Assembly: GCF_018812025.1 (NCBI RefSeq)
Contig: NC_063045.1
Span: 17,347,046-17,411,045 of the forward strand
From: Megalobrama amblycephala
Taxonomy: Eukaryota; Chordata; Actinopteri; Cypriniformes; Xenocyprididae
Reading direction: 5' to 3'
DNA length: 64,000 bases
Shown here in pieces: positions 1 through 12,700 of the stretch. Below the pieces are notes generated by a model. That model was not told the DNA's origin. It made no database searches and saw only the letters and a program-made list of their open reading frames with translations. Position numbers and translations under genes: made by a program. How positions within the stretch are numbered: the stretch's first letter is position 1; each line of letters starts with the position of its first letter.

Positions 1-152
1 AATCTGAGACTTTGCTTCATATCAAAAGTAACAAAGCACAAAGATTATTGCGGTTTATTGGATGGGAGGCGCGCTGTATGTTCTGTTCATTCATAAACTG
101 AAAACAGACTAGACTAATCGATTCTTGGGATTTAAGAATCAATATCGGTTCT
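1..152. repeat. Truncated hAT-type repeat running off the left edge
   Basis: The stretch around positions 22-72 (AAAGTAACAAAGCACAAAG, then TTATTGGATGGGAGGCGC) is an inverted relative of 22130-22190, inside the hAT-like element at 21821-22328. The remainder (AATCGATTCTTGGGA, AATATCGG) resembles hAT termini. The element continues outside the window. Confidence 0.45.
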
Positions 153-165
153 TATATATATAACG

Positions 166-199
<34 letters not shown>
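153..199. repeat. TA microsatellite
   Basis: This is a run of TA dinucleotides, broken once by AACGT. It forms the left target of the element starting at 200. Confidence 0.9.
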
Positions 200-202
<3 letters not shown>

Positions 203-2266
203 TGGCGGCTGGCCAATAGACCTCTTTGGAGCAGACGTCACAATTACGTCACTTGCAGCTGCGCGCGCATAGTGGTTGCAGAAAAATAGCGGTAGCAATT
301 GGAGGAAAATGTGCAAAATCCACAGAATAAGAGAAAAACGTTTTGTTGTGCCTCTGGATGTTGGAATCGGAATGCAAAAAAATATAGTCTTCATTTTTAA
401 AGAAAACCATCGTTGAAAACGTCCTTTGAAGCTAAACGGAGACGTTTCACAGACTGGACTGATGACACCTGCAAGGATTAGTCTACTATTAAAGCAGGAA
501 TTTGATGTAAACAGTAAGTCTACATAATATTCACATATACAGTTCAGAGGACATACATACATAGCAGTTACAGCATGAAATAATATTTAAACCTATAACA
601 TTTTACATAGATAACTTTTAAACATAGTCTATAAAATTTTTATTTCACAATTCTGACTTTTTTTCTTGCATTTGCGTGTTTATGACTCCCAGTTGGGCCA
701 TTATAAATCGCAATTGTGAGTTTATTTCACAATTCTGAGGGGAAAAAAGTCAGAATTGCGGGATAAATTGCAATTCAGAAAACGAGTATAACGAGTTACA
801 GGATAACGAGCATATCTCACAATTCTGTTTTTCTTTGTAAGAAATGTGAGATATAAACTCAGGTTTGTGAGAAATAAAAGTCAGAATTGTGAGATATAAA
901 CTCAAAATTAACTTTTTTTAATTCTTTTATTTCGTGGGTTCCATAGACTGCTACTGCTCAACTGTTATTTTCTGCAACCAGGTAGGCTCCGCCCATAAAA
1001 AACGTCATCGCTGTTTGCAAACACCAAATTGGTCTATAGAGGACGCTAGGGCGCCGCCCTCCCTGAACCACACACGCAAAATAATAATCATATAAATTAT
1101 TTAAATGTATTTTTGTATGATGTAATATATTAGAAAATCATCTGTGGAAAATATTTTTTTTCATAATCACCATATGTCCTCTCTCTGTGTGCACCACTCA
1201 ATTTCAGCTGAGGGGCAATCGAGAAATCGCCCAAAGGAGGCGGGTCTTTGTAGAATTTAGTCAAATACCTATTCAATATATAAATATATTCAAGATGTGA
1301 CATAAAATTTAGCCAATCAGCGTCCTCAATTCTTATCTGCAATGGGCGATTTTTTTGTCTCCCCCAAACTGCTCAAATGAGGGCTTGGCCAGTAGTGGCG
1401 CGATTCAATGCATTCTCTTTGGGTTCCGGGAGGGCTCGCACTAACGTGCTTTCGTCATCCTACGTAACCTTAACTTGGACACAAACATACTTCTATTAAT
1501 ATTTTTTTTTATGCTGAAGTGACATCCAGTAATTTCCTCAGTGCATTATTTACACTTCACAGATATATTCTCCATCTGCAAATGTTAGAAAGTCGAGAAA
1601 ATATTTCCATTTTGCAGTCAGTCGTGGACGAGCCTCAGCAAGCACAAACTTTCGTGAACGAGCGCCGCCGCGCGCATGCGCGCCAAACAGAGGGTTCAAT
1701 TGGTAAAACACATTTTGCTAAAAATATTTGTAGTGAAAATTCGTTTTTGTGGAACATAATTATGCATATGTAGATTTCGAAAATACAACTAAGTGTATTT
1801 GTACATAGCAGTAACTGTGTAAAGTGACTGTTTGGGTATTTAAATAGACTGTTTAGTGTATTTAACTTCTGCTTTAAAAAACATTTTGTTTTTAGATTGT
1901 AAAGTTACAATTTTAGAATATAGCCTAGGCCTAATGTGATTTGATCCCTTTTTTGCACATAATATAGCATGTACTACACAGTTACATTAATGTTTGTTTT
2001 TATAGCCTTCAATATGAACATTGTTTCTAGGACAATATTGGGCAGGATGTAATTTTTTTTTTTTAATTAAATACAGAATTTTTTTTTTTAGATCCCAGCC
2101 CTATGGCATGCTTTAAATAATGAATTTTCCATGTTTTAGATAAGCGGTAATGATACATTATTATATCACTTGTTAAATGATTATTTAACAATTAGCCTAT
2201 TCATTCCTGCATTTCTAAAACAAAAAATGTTTGCGCCCCACCAAAATTTTTTTGCACCAGCCGTCA

Positions 2267-2269
<3 letters not shown>
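200..2269. mobile_element. hAT-like DNA element, about 2.07 kb, non-autonomous
   Basis: The ends are CAGTGGCGGCTGG on the left and CCAGCCGTCACTG on the right, imperfect inverted repeats of 13 bp that start CAGTG as in hAT transposons. Eight bases of ATATATAT flank both sides, compatible with an 8-bp duplication, although the site is a TA repeat so this is weak. No transposase ORF remains. A short stretch near 335-400 on the plus strand reads CCASGCWNRNAKKYSLHF, which looks like the start of a THAP-type zinc finger. A degenerate minisatellite lies at 640-915. Confidence 0.55.
640..915. repeat. Degenerate minisatellite of CAGAATTGTGAG words
   Basis: The words TTCACAATTCTG and CAGAATTGTGAGAT alternate in both orientations, with ATAAACTC spacers. 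This low-order repeat can fold back on itself. It lies inside the hAT-like element. Confidence 0.6.
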
Positions 2270-2329
<60 letters not shown>

Positions 2330-2338
2330 CATACATAT
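2270..2338. repeat. TA microsatellite
   Basis: About 30 TA units, then TACATACATATAG. It marks the right target of the 200-2269 element and ends about 110 bp from the end of the last visible lrp1b exon. Confidence 0.9.
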
Positions 2339-2450
2339 AGCATTTCAGTAAAATTTAGTCCAAAAGCAATGTATATAAGCCATCGCTATTTTTAAATCTT
2401 GAGTGATTTCTGATTATATTAGTTACAGTATGCTCCGAGGACAAGTTTAC

Positions 2451-2637
2451 CTGTAGGTTGAGCCAGTCTGTGATAAACTCGGACGGCTCTGGCACTTTCC
2501 AAAGTGGTAACGGTGTTCGTGTCACTGCTGTTAAAGCGATTTATCCTAAATATGTCCACTTTGCTCTCTCTGGAGGGTTCAGAGCACGTCACAAACAAGT
2601 AATCTTCAAAGAGCGTTAATCCGTACAGGTGCGACAC
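2451..2637 (-). CDS. lrp1b: lrp1b exon, end of YWTD propeller 1 (inferred exon 9)
   Basis: The exon has 187 bp, starts in phase 0 and ends in phase 1. It encodes [17 protein letters not shown], a variable loop [23 protein letters not shown], and ends [10 protein letters not shown]. It closes the last blade of propeller 1; the following EGF-like exon is expected left of the window. The loop contains a cysteine with no obvious partner where relatives carry asparagine. The acceptor is TCTCTCCAG and the donor is GTAAAC. Confidence 0.9.
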
Positions 2638-3685
2638 CTGGAGAGAGAAACACAGGAATGGAGAAAGAGAAAGATTCATCAAGAGGCCATGGCACCTCTT
2701 CGGCTTAATTCTGAACATGACATAAATACGTCTGCTTAAATTCGCTTCTTTAATCCATCCAGCCATACAGCCGATGTAACTTTCTCTGAATAAACAGCAG
2801 CCCTGACAGACACCAGTTGAAATATGCAGGGATCTTTGATGTCACATCTGTGCTACAAATTACCAGCAGGTACTGTTGAGGCTTTGATTTCGTGGAGAAA
2901 GACTGACGTGAAAAACAAACGGAGTTGGAAGTAGTAGAGTTCATTTCAGGTTATCTTTCAGTGCCAGCTCTGAGAAAAAGGTACCAATATAGCATCCAAT
3001 AGAGGTCCCAGGGAATATGCTAGAGCTGTACCTCACAGGAAATGGATGAACAAATCAATAAAAAAAGCACACAAAAGAGTTGTAGTGTGAAGCCAGGACT
3101 CTGCAAGGTCAAAACAACCCGGTGCTCATCCAGGCTAACGGTTCTGACAGGGAACAATGAGACGGCTACAGAAATGTCAAGAACACAAGCCCTAACTTTG
3201 CATCCATGCGGCCAATTTACATAAACGGCCACAGTTTGGCTGCATGCTTCCTGTGATTTCACAAGAAGGATGTTGATCCTGGGACAGTTTTCCTGTCAAG
3301 AAGAACTATTGATTGGATTTGCCAAAGTTTGCAAGGTTAGTGGCATAAAATCTTTGAAAGTTTACTCCAGTCTTCAGTGTCACATCACCCTTGAGAAATC
3401 ATTCTAAAATGATGGTTCGCTGCTCAAGAAATATTTATTATTATTATCAATGCTTAATTTTTGGGGGGAAATATTTGTTTTCAGGATTCTTTAATGATTA
3501 GAATGTCAAAAGAACAGCTTTACAACATATTTGAAAAAGAAATCTACATTATAATTACAAATGTCTTTAATGCCACTTTATCAACTGAATGCATTCTTGC
3601 TGAATAAAAATATTAATTTCTTTAAAAAAATACCTCCAAACTTTTGAATGCCGATCAATCGATAGATAGAATGATAGAAAGAAAG

Positions 3686-3747
<62 letters not shown>

Positions 3748-6700
3748 TATTTAAGTATTTGCTTACATAGTGTCAAGTATTTGCTGACACATCTGCAACA
3801 TTATTTTTTACTTTTTTAAAACTGGTATATTATTCTGGTCTAATCTATTTTTTAATTATTTTAATTAGTGCACCCATAAAAGGCATGCAAAAATACAACA
3901 AACTATGGTTTGTCGCTTTACATGACCATCAGAAAGTCTCTTCCTGTCTAAGTGGTCAGTTCTTGGCTAGAACATGAAGCAGTGTGGACTAGGGATGCCA
4001 ATTTACGATCATTCCCAATCGACCAGATCTAGCGCTGATACATCAAAGATCTGACTGTGCGAGACTAAGTTGAGGGTTATGGATAGGGTTGACAGGAAAG
4101 TTGTTCCAGGATCAACAAAAGATTGGTCACCCCCATTGCATTTAAAAATTAAAGCCAACAAATAATCAACAGCAAAAGCAAATCCAAACACTTGAAAAAG
4201 ACCCAAGCAGAATAAAGAACACCCCAAGAGAGATGTTGAGTAAATATCGATACTTAGCATGAAAAATGTCTGAAAATGACACAAATGCTGTTCTTCAGCT
4301 ACAGTAATCACTCAAAACATCCTGTAAACCATGAACACCTGCACACAGGCGCTTTCCAAAAGGATAAGAGGAATTTGTAAAAACTTTTCTAAGTATAGCA
4401 GCTGGGTATTAGTTAACACCAGATGTCTCATAACGCTGATAAACAGCCATGGATGGATTATCTATTGTTTTCGAGAAAAATGCACAAGTTTGACAGTGCC
4501 CTTGGCCCGTTCTATGAACTATGGATGAAATTTATACTGAATTTATGAAGCTATGAATTTTGTATCACCACACTTTTGGGCCCGTTGAAGGGACGAGGGA
4601 GAGAGGCCAAACTTTATAGCCTTCAAAATAAACTGCTTTAAGAGTTATTCAAAGGAGCATCATTTATCACAGCTTTACTGCTGACTATTAAGGCTGTTGG
4701 CTAAAAAATACACAGGAACTTTTTCTATATAGTTTAGTTGTTTAGAGGTCACACTTCTTGTAGGTTCAGAAGTGTTGGACCAGCATAAACAAGATGTCCC
4801 AACAAATCTTAGAACAAACCAAGACCGAGAGCATCTTACCAAGTTTCCTTGGATGATAGTGTGTCTGTTCTTGCCATTGTAATCCACAACTTCGATAAAA
4901 TCCAGATAAGCATCTGCCCAGTAGACAAGCTTCCTGACCAAGTCCAGTGTCACAGCAGTCGGCTGTTCGGTTTTATACTCCACTATCCTGGTTCGGTTGG
5001 TGCCATCCATGTTGCAGCGCTCCACTTTGGCTATTGTCCCATAGTCCGTGAAAAACAGTTTTCTAGGGGGTGAGAACACATGGTTTTAAACCGGAATCTA
5101 CAACCTGCCTAACATAAAAGAAATCAAAAGTCAAGGCCATTTAAGATTTAATCAATCCTCTCATACCCAAATAGTGTTGTGCCAGAGCTGAACGCTCAAA
5201 GTAGCAACAGCGCAATTAAAGCGAGCCACTCTGAGCAAGAGCTGAATGAATGGGCCGCAGTATGATATTTCTTTTTATACTAACACATACTGACAGCGGA
5301 ATAAGAGAGGGGGAGGTCATCCGCATTACACCGCACGACAAATCTGGCACAGAAACAGTTCTCATCGTCTGAAAGCGACAAACTGCTCCCAACAGCATGC
5401 ACAACTCAGCACTGCATACAAATGAATGTTTACCAAAAGACCAAAGAGTTTTTCACGTCACAGAAGCGTAGAGGACTCGACATCAGATAAGGATGATTTA
5501 TTCAAGCCTATGAAAAATGTAATCGAGTGTCTCCACCGTGACGTGATCATTGTAAGATAGCTGAATATCTATGTCTAGGTCAACGAATTATGAACGATTT
5601 GTTTAGAGAGGGTTCTAAAAGGTCATTATATTGACTGATTAGCCTTTCTAGATAGTAAACCTCTTCAGTAAGACTTCAGTGAGCATATCATGAAAGTAAG
5701 GGTGGGCGTTATGACCTTAATGATGGTATATAATTTCACAATATTTATGTATTTTTTTGGAAATTCAAAGGCAAATTATCTATATACTACTATTACTACT
5801 ACTAATATAAACTCTTTATTCTATTTAAACTACTGATTATAAAAATAATCATACTTATTTACTTCATATTTATCATACACATTTACAAAATGACATAATA
5901 CATTACATAATTAAATTACTTTAAATGTGTCACGGTATGTGACCATAGACGGAAGGAAGCAGGAGAAGTAGGTTTTCAAAAGAACTCAAAAGGTTTAATA
6001 ATAACTCAAATGGCAGGTAATACACATCCACAACAAAACAGTGACAGGACAAAGAGTGAACAAAACCAATGAGTACTTATACAAAAACTAATGAGGGAAC
6101 TAATGAGATAAGACACCTGAAACAAGGAAACTAATCAAATCAGAAACCATGACAGCTAATGGCGGGAAAACTAAACAAGGAGAACATGCGACAAACAGAA
6201 CATGGTGCAGAAACAGACAGACATGTGACATTACTCCCCCCTCCTGGAAGGCGCAACCTCGTTCCAGAGAGTCCAACCAGGGAGGGGGAGGGAGTGGACA
6301 CCCTGGAGGTCGTGGGCAGGTACGGAGTGGAAGGACCAGCCCACGACCCCCCCCCCAAAAAAAATTCTGTGGGAGGAGCCACGGTTTTGACGGAGCGAAC
6401 GGGCTGGAGCGAACTCTGGAGCGGGCTCAGGGACTGGAGCGGAGTCTGGAGCTGACTCTGGGACAGGAGCGGAGTCTGGAGCTGATTCTGGGACTGGGGC
6501 GAGCTCCTCAGTTGTAGTCGGTGCGTGTGCCACCCACACACACAGACGTGCTGTGGCCATAATGACCAGCGCTGCACTCTTTGAAGACTCCGTAGGAGCA
6601 GATTCTGGGACTGGAGCCATCTTTGGGCTCTGGTCAGTGGCTGAAACAGACACTGGAGCAGATTCAGGGGCTGGAGAAGACACTGGAGCGAACTCAGGGA

Positions 6701-9700
6701 CTGGAGAAGATACTGGAGTGGATTCAGGGGTTGGAACCATCTCTGGGTTCCAGGACATCCCCTCATACTCCACTAAAAGGCCTAAGGGCACAAGTGTGGA
6801 GACCATTACGGCTGAGGGCTCAGGCGTGGCGGTGGCCATCTTGAGACAAGGCTCTGATGTGGTGTCTATTTTGCGACGAGGATCAGAAGTGGCAGCCATC
6901 TTGTGATGAGGCTCTGGGATGGTGGCCATCCTGCGACGAGGCTCAGAAGTGGCAGCCATCTTGTGACGAGGCTCTCGGATGACGGCCATCTTTAATCGCT
7001 GGACTGAGGACTTGGGGAAATGCAGGAGGACAGAAATGGACAGATCCATTGAAGGGATATCTGGAGGGAACTGGCTTTAGGTGAGCTGCTGACGCCATGG
7101 GTGTCTTCAATGGGACTGGATGAGGAAGATACTTTCTTTCTTTAACTTCTTCAACTTCAAAATTAGAACCATTTAAATGGAGAATAAGATTAATAGATTC
7201 GACTAGAGAGAAATAACATGCAGGTTCGCTATAGCAAATAGTATCCTCATCCAGGCCCAAGCGAAAATACACAAGAAGAAAGGCGTCAGGCCAGCTCACC
7301 CCATGGGAGAGCTCAAGAAACTCCTCCACATACCTCTCCAATGGGCGGTCATTCTGCCTCAAACCCCACAGGCGGTGTTGTTTTGTTTAGGTCCTGTCAT
7401 CTGTCACGGTATGTGACCACAGACGGAAGGAAGCATGAGAAGTAGGTTTTCAAATGAACTCAAAAGGTTTAATAATAACTTAAATGGCAGGTAATACACA
7501 TCCACAACAAAACAGTGACAGGACAAAGAGTGAACAAAATCAAGGAATACTTATACAAGAACTAATGAGGGAACTAATGAGATAAGACACACCTGAAACA
7601 AGGACACTAATCGAATCAGAAACCATGACAACTAATGGTGGGAAAACTAAACAAGGAGAACATGTGACAAACAGAACATGGTGCAAAAAACAGACAGACA
7701 TGTGACAAAATGAAGGTACTAATTATTATTATTATTATTATTATTAAACTTTATTCTATTTAAACTATTTATTAAGCTACCGATTAATAATAATAATCAA
7801 TAGTTTAACATAAAATATGTATTCTAAGTAAACATAAAACATTGTTATTATTGTTGTTATTATTATTATATAAACTCTTTATTCTATTTAAACTATTTAT
7901 GAAACTACTGATGATGATTATTATTATTATTAATAGTAATCAATAGCTTAATATAAATTACTTATTTTAAGTAAATATAAAACATGATTTTATTGTTGTC
8001 GTTGTTGTTGTTATTAACTAATTTGTTAAATGCAATTTAATAATTTAAAAATTAAAGGTAATGTATCACATTTTTCCTCATTTTATTCAGAAACTGACAA
8101 CAAAAAATAGCAAAACAGCTTTTTTGTTTGTAACACTTGAATAAAGCTAATATTATAAAAAAAAATAGTTTAAAATTTGTGTATTATATATAATAATCTG
8201 ATGTGTGGTCACATGTATATGCACAGTATATTGGCTTATTTGGGATAAATAAGTAAATAAATAAATACATATTTCCAAATGTCCTTTTCATTAATTAATT
8301 TAATGAATATACATATTTCATCCCCCCACCACCCGCAAATAATTCCAGTGCAAAGGCCCATTGCTACCATCTCATGTATACTGTGAATGGCCAGCCCTAA
8401 ATAAAAGGACCTAATGGTTGTCTTCATGATCGTACCCCATGATGGGATCCAGCGCGAGACCTTTGGGGTTCTGGATGTCCAGGTCAATGATGGTGACACA
8501 TGCATCTCCTTGTTCACTGCACACAAATATCCGGTCGTTCACTCGGTCTACGAAGTAGAAGTTTCCTGTTAACCAGTCGATGGCCATATGCTCCACATCT
8601 ACACAGGACAAATGATTCATTTTTAGACATGAGACATCAGAACACCAGCAAAGTTTGTAAGCCGAGATCTGGTAGTTAGAAACAATTAAAAATTCATGTA
8701 TGCTTCAAAGAAGCAACAACTGACATTCAGTGCCTTGACATGCACACTTGACACACTTAACCTTCTGACATTAAACACTTCATTAGCAGATCATTAAACG
8801 CTTCAAGAGGTAAAATGAATGTGGGGGGAAAAGGGCAACTGAGAAAATGTATTTGGACATTAAACGCAAAACACTCAAGTTCATAAAACTTCAAAGGACA
8901 TTAGTTTACACTTGCTCTGAATAAAACATCAAAGTTACAAGATTTTCCTTAATTTGCACTTTAAGAATAGACGTGGATACTCACTTTGTAGGTTCTGACC
9001 TATCCGTATCTCATGTTTTTCTGAAAACCCTTTGAGTTTGGTCATGCGGGCACACCACAGTTGACCTGTATCCTGCGCCACTGAGAGCCAACAGAGTGAC
9101 TCTTCTCTATAAATAAAGTCCAATATTTGAGTCCCATTTGTCTCCATGGACTTGAGATTTGGCATAGATGATCCATTGAGGTAAACAACTGATATAGAAT
9201 TCATATTTGTTGTCAACAGAACCGGAGGTTTATCGCCAGGATCTGAAAGAGGGAACATAAAATGCATAGAGTTCCTTAGAGGTATTCATATAATAAATAT
9301 TTCCTGTGAAATTATGTTAAAAAATATTTAAACACACTGCATGTTGGGCACTTTCGGTACTGTGGACATTTAGAAAATAAATTCTGAAATAAATAAAAGA
9401 AATAAAAAAATGAATTCTGTTATTTTTTTACCATTACGATAATGATGGTGGAAATGACAGTGGAAATTATAGTTTAAACATTTTGGAATAAAACGGCTGA
9501 CTCCTGTCTTTTTATGTTTCGTAAATACACACAAATATTTTCAACTTTCTGCATAATTTGACAAAATTACAGCTTGATATGAAATTACTTTGTATGTTCA
9601 CAACTGAAATTTATCTTGATTTATCATCTCATATTAACAATTACATGCTTTTAATTATGTTTTTGGTAACCAAATATTTTAGCAATATGGCTAAAAGTGG

Positions 9701-9720
9701 AAGATTTTCACACTATATTA

Positions 9721-9756
<36 letters not shown>

Positions 9757-12700
9757 GTGACAAGTAAAACTCTGTCCTGGGTCATAAAAGTGCATGTAGC
9801 TGAATAAAGATCCGAAACACCCATACAAAATATAAATATATTCATGTTACATGAACATAAATATTTTCATTCATTATCGCTTACCTATATAAAACATATA
9901 ACACAGGTTCATTAAGTAGCTCGCACTTGGAGTGACACAATTGTGCAAACATAAACTTTGTGATCATCTTGTTTTTTTGTTTTTCCTTTCACACTAATGA
10001 ACAGACACCATGAAGTGCAATTAACTGTGAGCATGTAATCATCTCTATATTTGATAGACAGTTGCGGGTCGGGCTGGATGGGCTCTGATTGACTTTCCAT
10101 TAAGGCCTCCCCTGTTTATCTCTCCCACAGGCACTGTCGTAGGCCAGCTTGCCGGCATCCATTTGCATATTGATGACAATAAGTGTAACTGACACTCGTA
10201 TCAGGCGAATGACAGTGTCATCTATACTAATGTGCCCGGACGATCACCACAGTGATCACGCTACTCCACTGAGGCTTTCCTGTTCAATCAAACTTCCCAG
10301 AAGGCGTTGTGTTTACCCATCTAGTCTAGACAAGTTCTTAAAATGTTAGGACAACTATAATTTAAATGCTGCGTGAAATGTCAAGTGTGGATTTTGTTGA
10401 CCTTTCTTTGTTTTCAATACTGGACACTTAGGCTATTTTCCAGTGGTTCTTGCTAAGAGAATATATTCGCTGTAGTAAATGCTATTATTATGTGCTAATA
10501 CTTAGATTAAGCATTTCAACAACCCTCTAACCCTAAAAAAACCATTAGACTACCCAGAACTAGCAATTAGGGCTGCCCCTAATAGTCGACTAAATGTTAG
10601 TTGACAAAAAAAGGCTTACCCCCGGTTTCACAGACAAGGCTTAAAAGGAACACTCCACTTTTTTTGAAAATAGGCTCATTTTCCAACTCCCCTAGAGTTA
10701 AACAGTTGAGTTTTACCATTCTCGAATCCATTCAACCAATCTCCAGGTCTGGCGGTACCACTTTTAGCATAGCTTAGCATAGTTCATTGAATCTGATTAG
10801 ACCGTTAGCATCTCGATCAAAAATGACCAAAGAGTTTTGATATTTTTCCTGTTTAAAACTTGACTCTTCTGTAGTTACATCATGTACCCATGGTACGGCA
10901 GCAAAGTTCCTTGATTATTACGCCAGAATGAGAGTATAGTTTCTAGCCATATCGGCCATATCGCAACTTTTCATTTTCCGTCGGTCTTAGTACACGATGT
11001 AACTACAGAAGTGTCAAGTTTTAAATAGGAAAAAAATATCAAAACTCTTTTGAGTTTATCAAAACATTTTTGAGCGAGATGCTAATGGTCTAATCAGATT
11101 CAATGTACTATGCTAAGCTATGCTAAAAGTGGTACCACCAGACCCGGAAATCGGCTGAATGGATTTGAAAACGGTCAAACTCAACTGTTTAACTCTAGGG
11201 AAGTTGGAAAATGAGCCTATTTTCAAAAAAAAGTGTAGTGTTCCTTTAAGCTAGTGCTTGACTAAAATGCATGTTTGAGCTGTTTTAACTGAAAGCAACT
11301 TGCACTGACATATCTTTTGTCTCAAGATGCACACCAGTAATGTTTTTTTTTTTTTCTTCTTCTTTTTTTTCCCAGTGTACATTTATAAAAGCTACTTAAA
11401 TATCCTAATTGAATTAAAGCCTAATCCTGGTTTAGGGTAAGCCCTGTCTGTGAAACCGGTCAGTTAGCCTCAAATATGGCTTATCATTTGAAACATGTTA
11501 GTAGCAGTAACTTTACTTGGTTGCTCACTCTAACGTTAACCTAGATAAATGTGTGTTATTATTATGTGCATATCCAAGTGTTTGAGTGGAGTGTGGAAGC
11601 TGAAGTATTAGCGTGTATACTGCATGATATGGAGGCACCGGCTCGATCACTTGCATTTTTTTTCCTGACAAAAGCAGAAACAGCTTAAAATACTCCATCA
11701 TTTTTGGTCATACAGATAAAAGTAATACATTATTCGAAACTGTAAACTCACAATAACAAGAAAATGTTGTCCTTTCTAAAATAAAGAAAACACAGGATGT
11801 GCTTTTTTGCCATCTCGGTCTCCCTGAAGAATATAGGCTACTTGTCTCATAGGCTTGAAATGTCTACTTTTAAATGAACCAATTTAAATCGAAAACAAAT
11901 ACTCTCTGCTTATGTAATCCGTATGAAAGGTGCATTTCTCAAAGGTGTGTTCACTGCAGAGATGAGAGTAAGGATCGACTCTCTATTTTTTCCGACATTC
12001 ATAATCATTACTTTTGCCGGTGCTTTGCAGCAAGCTTTATGTGGGCGCTTTGGCTAAATTACGAAAGTGAAAGTGTCGGGTAGCCAAGTATGTTGTCCCA
12101 TACTCAGAATTTGTCCTCTGCATTTCACCCATCCAAGTGCACACACACAGCAGTTAGTATTGAACACACACCATGTAAACACACACTCGGAGCAGTGGGC
12201 AGCCATTTTTTGCTGCAGCGCCCAGGGAGAGATTGGTGGTTAGACACCTCAGTTGTGGGTAATAAGAGTGGAAGAGAGCACTGTTCATTCACTCCCCCTA
12301 CCTACATTTCCTGCTAGTACTGAGAATCGAACCCACGACCTTTGGGTTTAAAGCCTGACTCTCTAACCATTGGGTTAGAGTGCCCTCACTGCCCCTACTT
12401 TTTAAATGATGTGGTGTAGTGTTACGCCTATATATATATTAAAAGCTCATTATGGTTTAGTATTCTCCTCAGTATATATTTAAGTAATTACATGACTATT
12501 AACGTGTGATTAGTCAACTAAATGAACAAACAATAGTTGACTAGAAAAATCTTCAGTCGGGGGCAGCCCTACTAGCAATCACACAGCAATGTGTTAAGAC
12601 TAAAAAAGCCTTAGAACCTGTTAGCAAGTAGCTAGCAACTATCCAGAGCCCCCAAATAAATAAATACTGTTGCAAAACTCAAAACCTCTTAGCAACTGCT

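Larger units (their letters stand above)
5928..7707 (-). mobile_element. Small gag-type LTR retrotransposon, non-autonomous
   Basis: This is a complete LTR element of 1780 bp in minus orientation. Direct terminal repeats lie at 5928-6230 and 7402-7707. Both start TGTCACGG and end CATGTGACA. A perfect 5-bp duplication AAATG flanks the element (5923-5927 and 7708-7712). On the minus strand a polypurine tract (GGAGGGGGGAGTAA) sits directly before the 3' LTR. The internal 1.17 kb carries only a damaged gag-like frame. No protease, reverse transcriptase or integrase is present, so mobility must have come from another element. Confidence 0.85.
10568..12571. mobile_element. hAT-type element, 2.0 kb, host of nested insertions
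   Basis: The ends are TAGGGCTGCCCC (10568) and GGGGGCAGCCCTA (to 12571). The perfect 8-bp duplication CTAGCAAT flanks it (10560-10567 and 12572-12579), which is diagnostic for the hAT superfamily. Subterminal GTCGACTA and TAGTCAACTA words occur on both sides. No transposase remains. Two nested DNA elements and a SINE account for most of the interior. Confidence 0.85.

Noticed and set aside
3661..3747. Possible CRISPR-like or ordered repeat array
   Set aside because: Simple CTAT microsatellite with no spacers.
6140..6906. Several overlapping ORFs of 100-200 codons on both strands
   Set aside because: Shadows of the Pro/Ala repeat region of the gag-like frame in the 1.8-kb LTR element.
12300..12395. 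Possible functional tRNA gene on the minus strand
   Set aside because: A- and B-box-like words are present, but the cloverleaf does not close and a SINE body follows; it is the head of a SINE.
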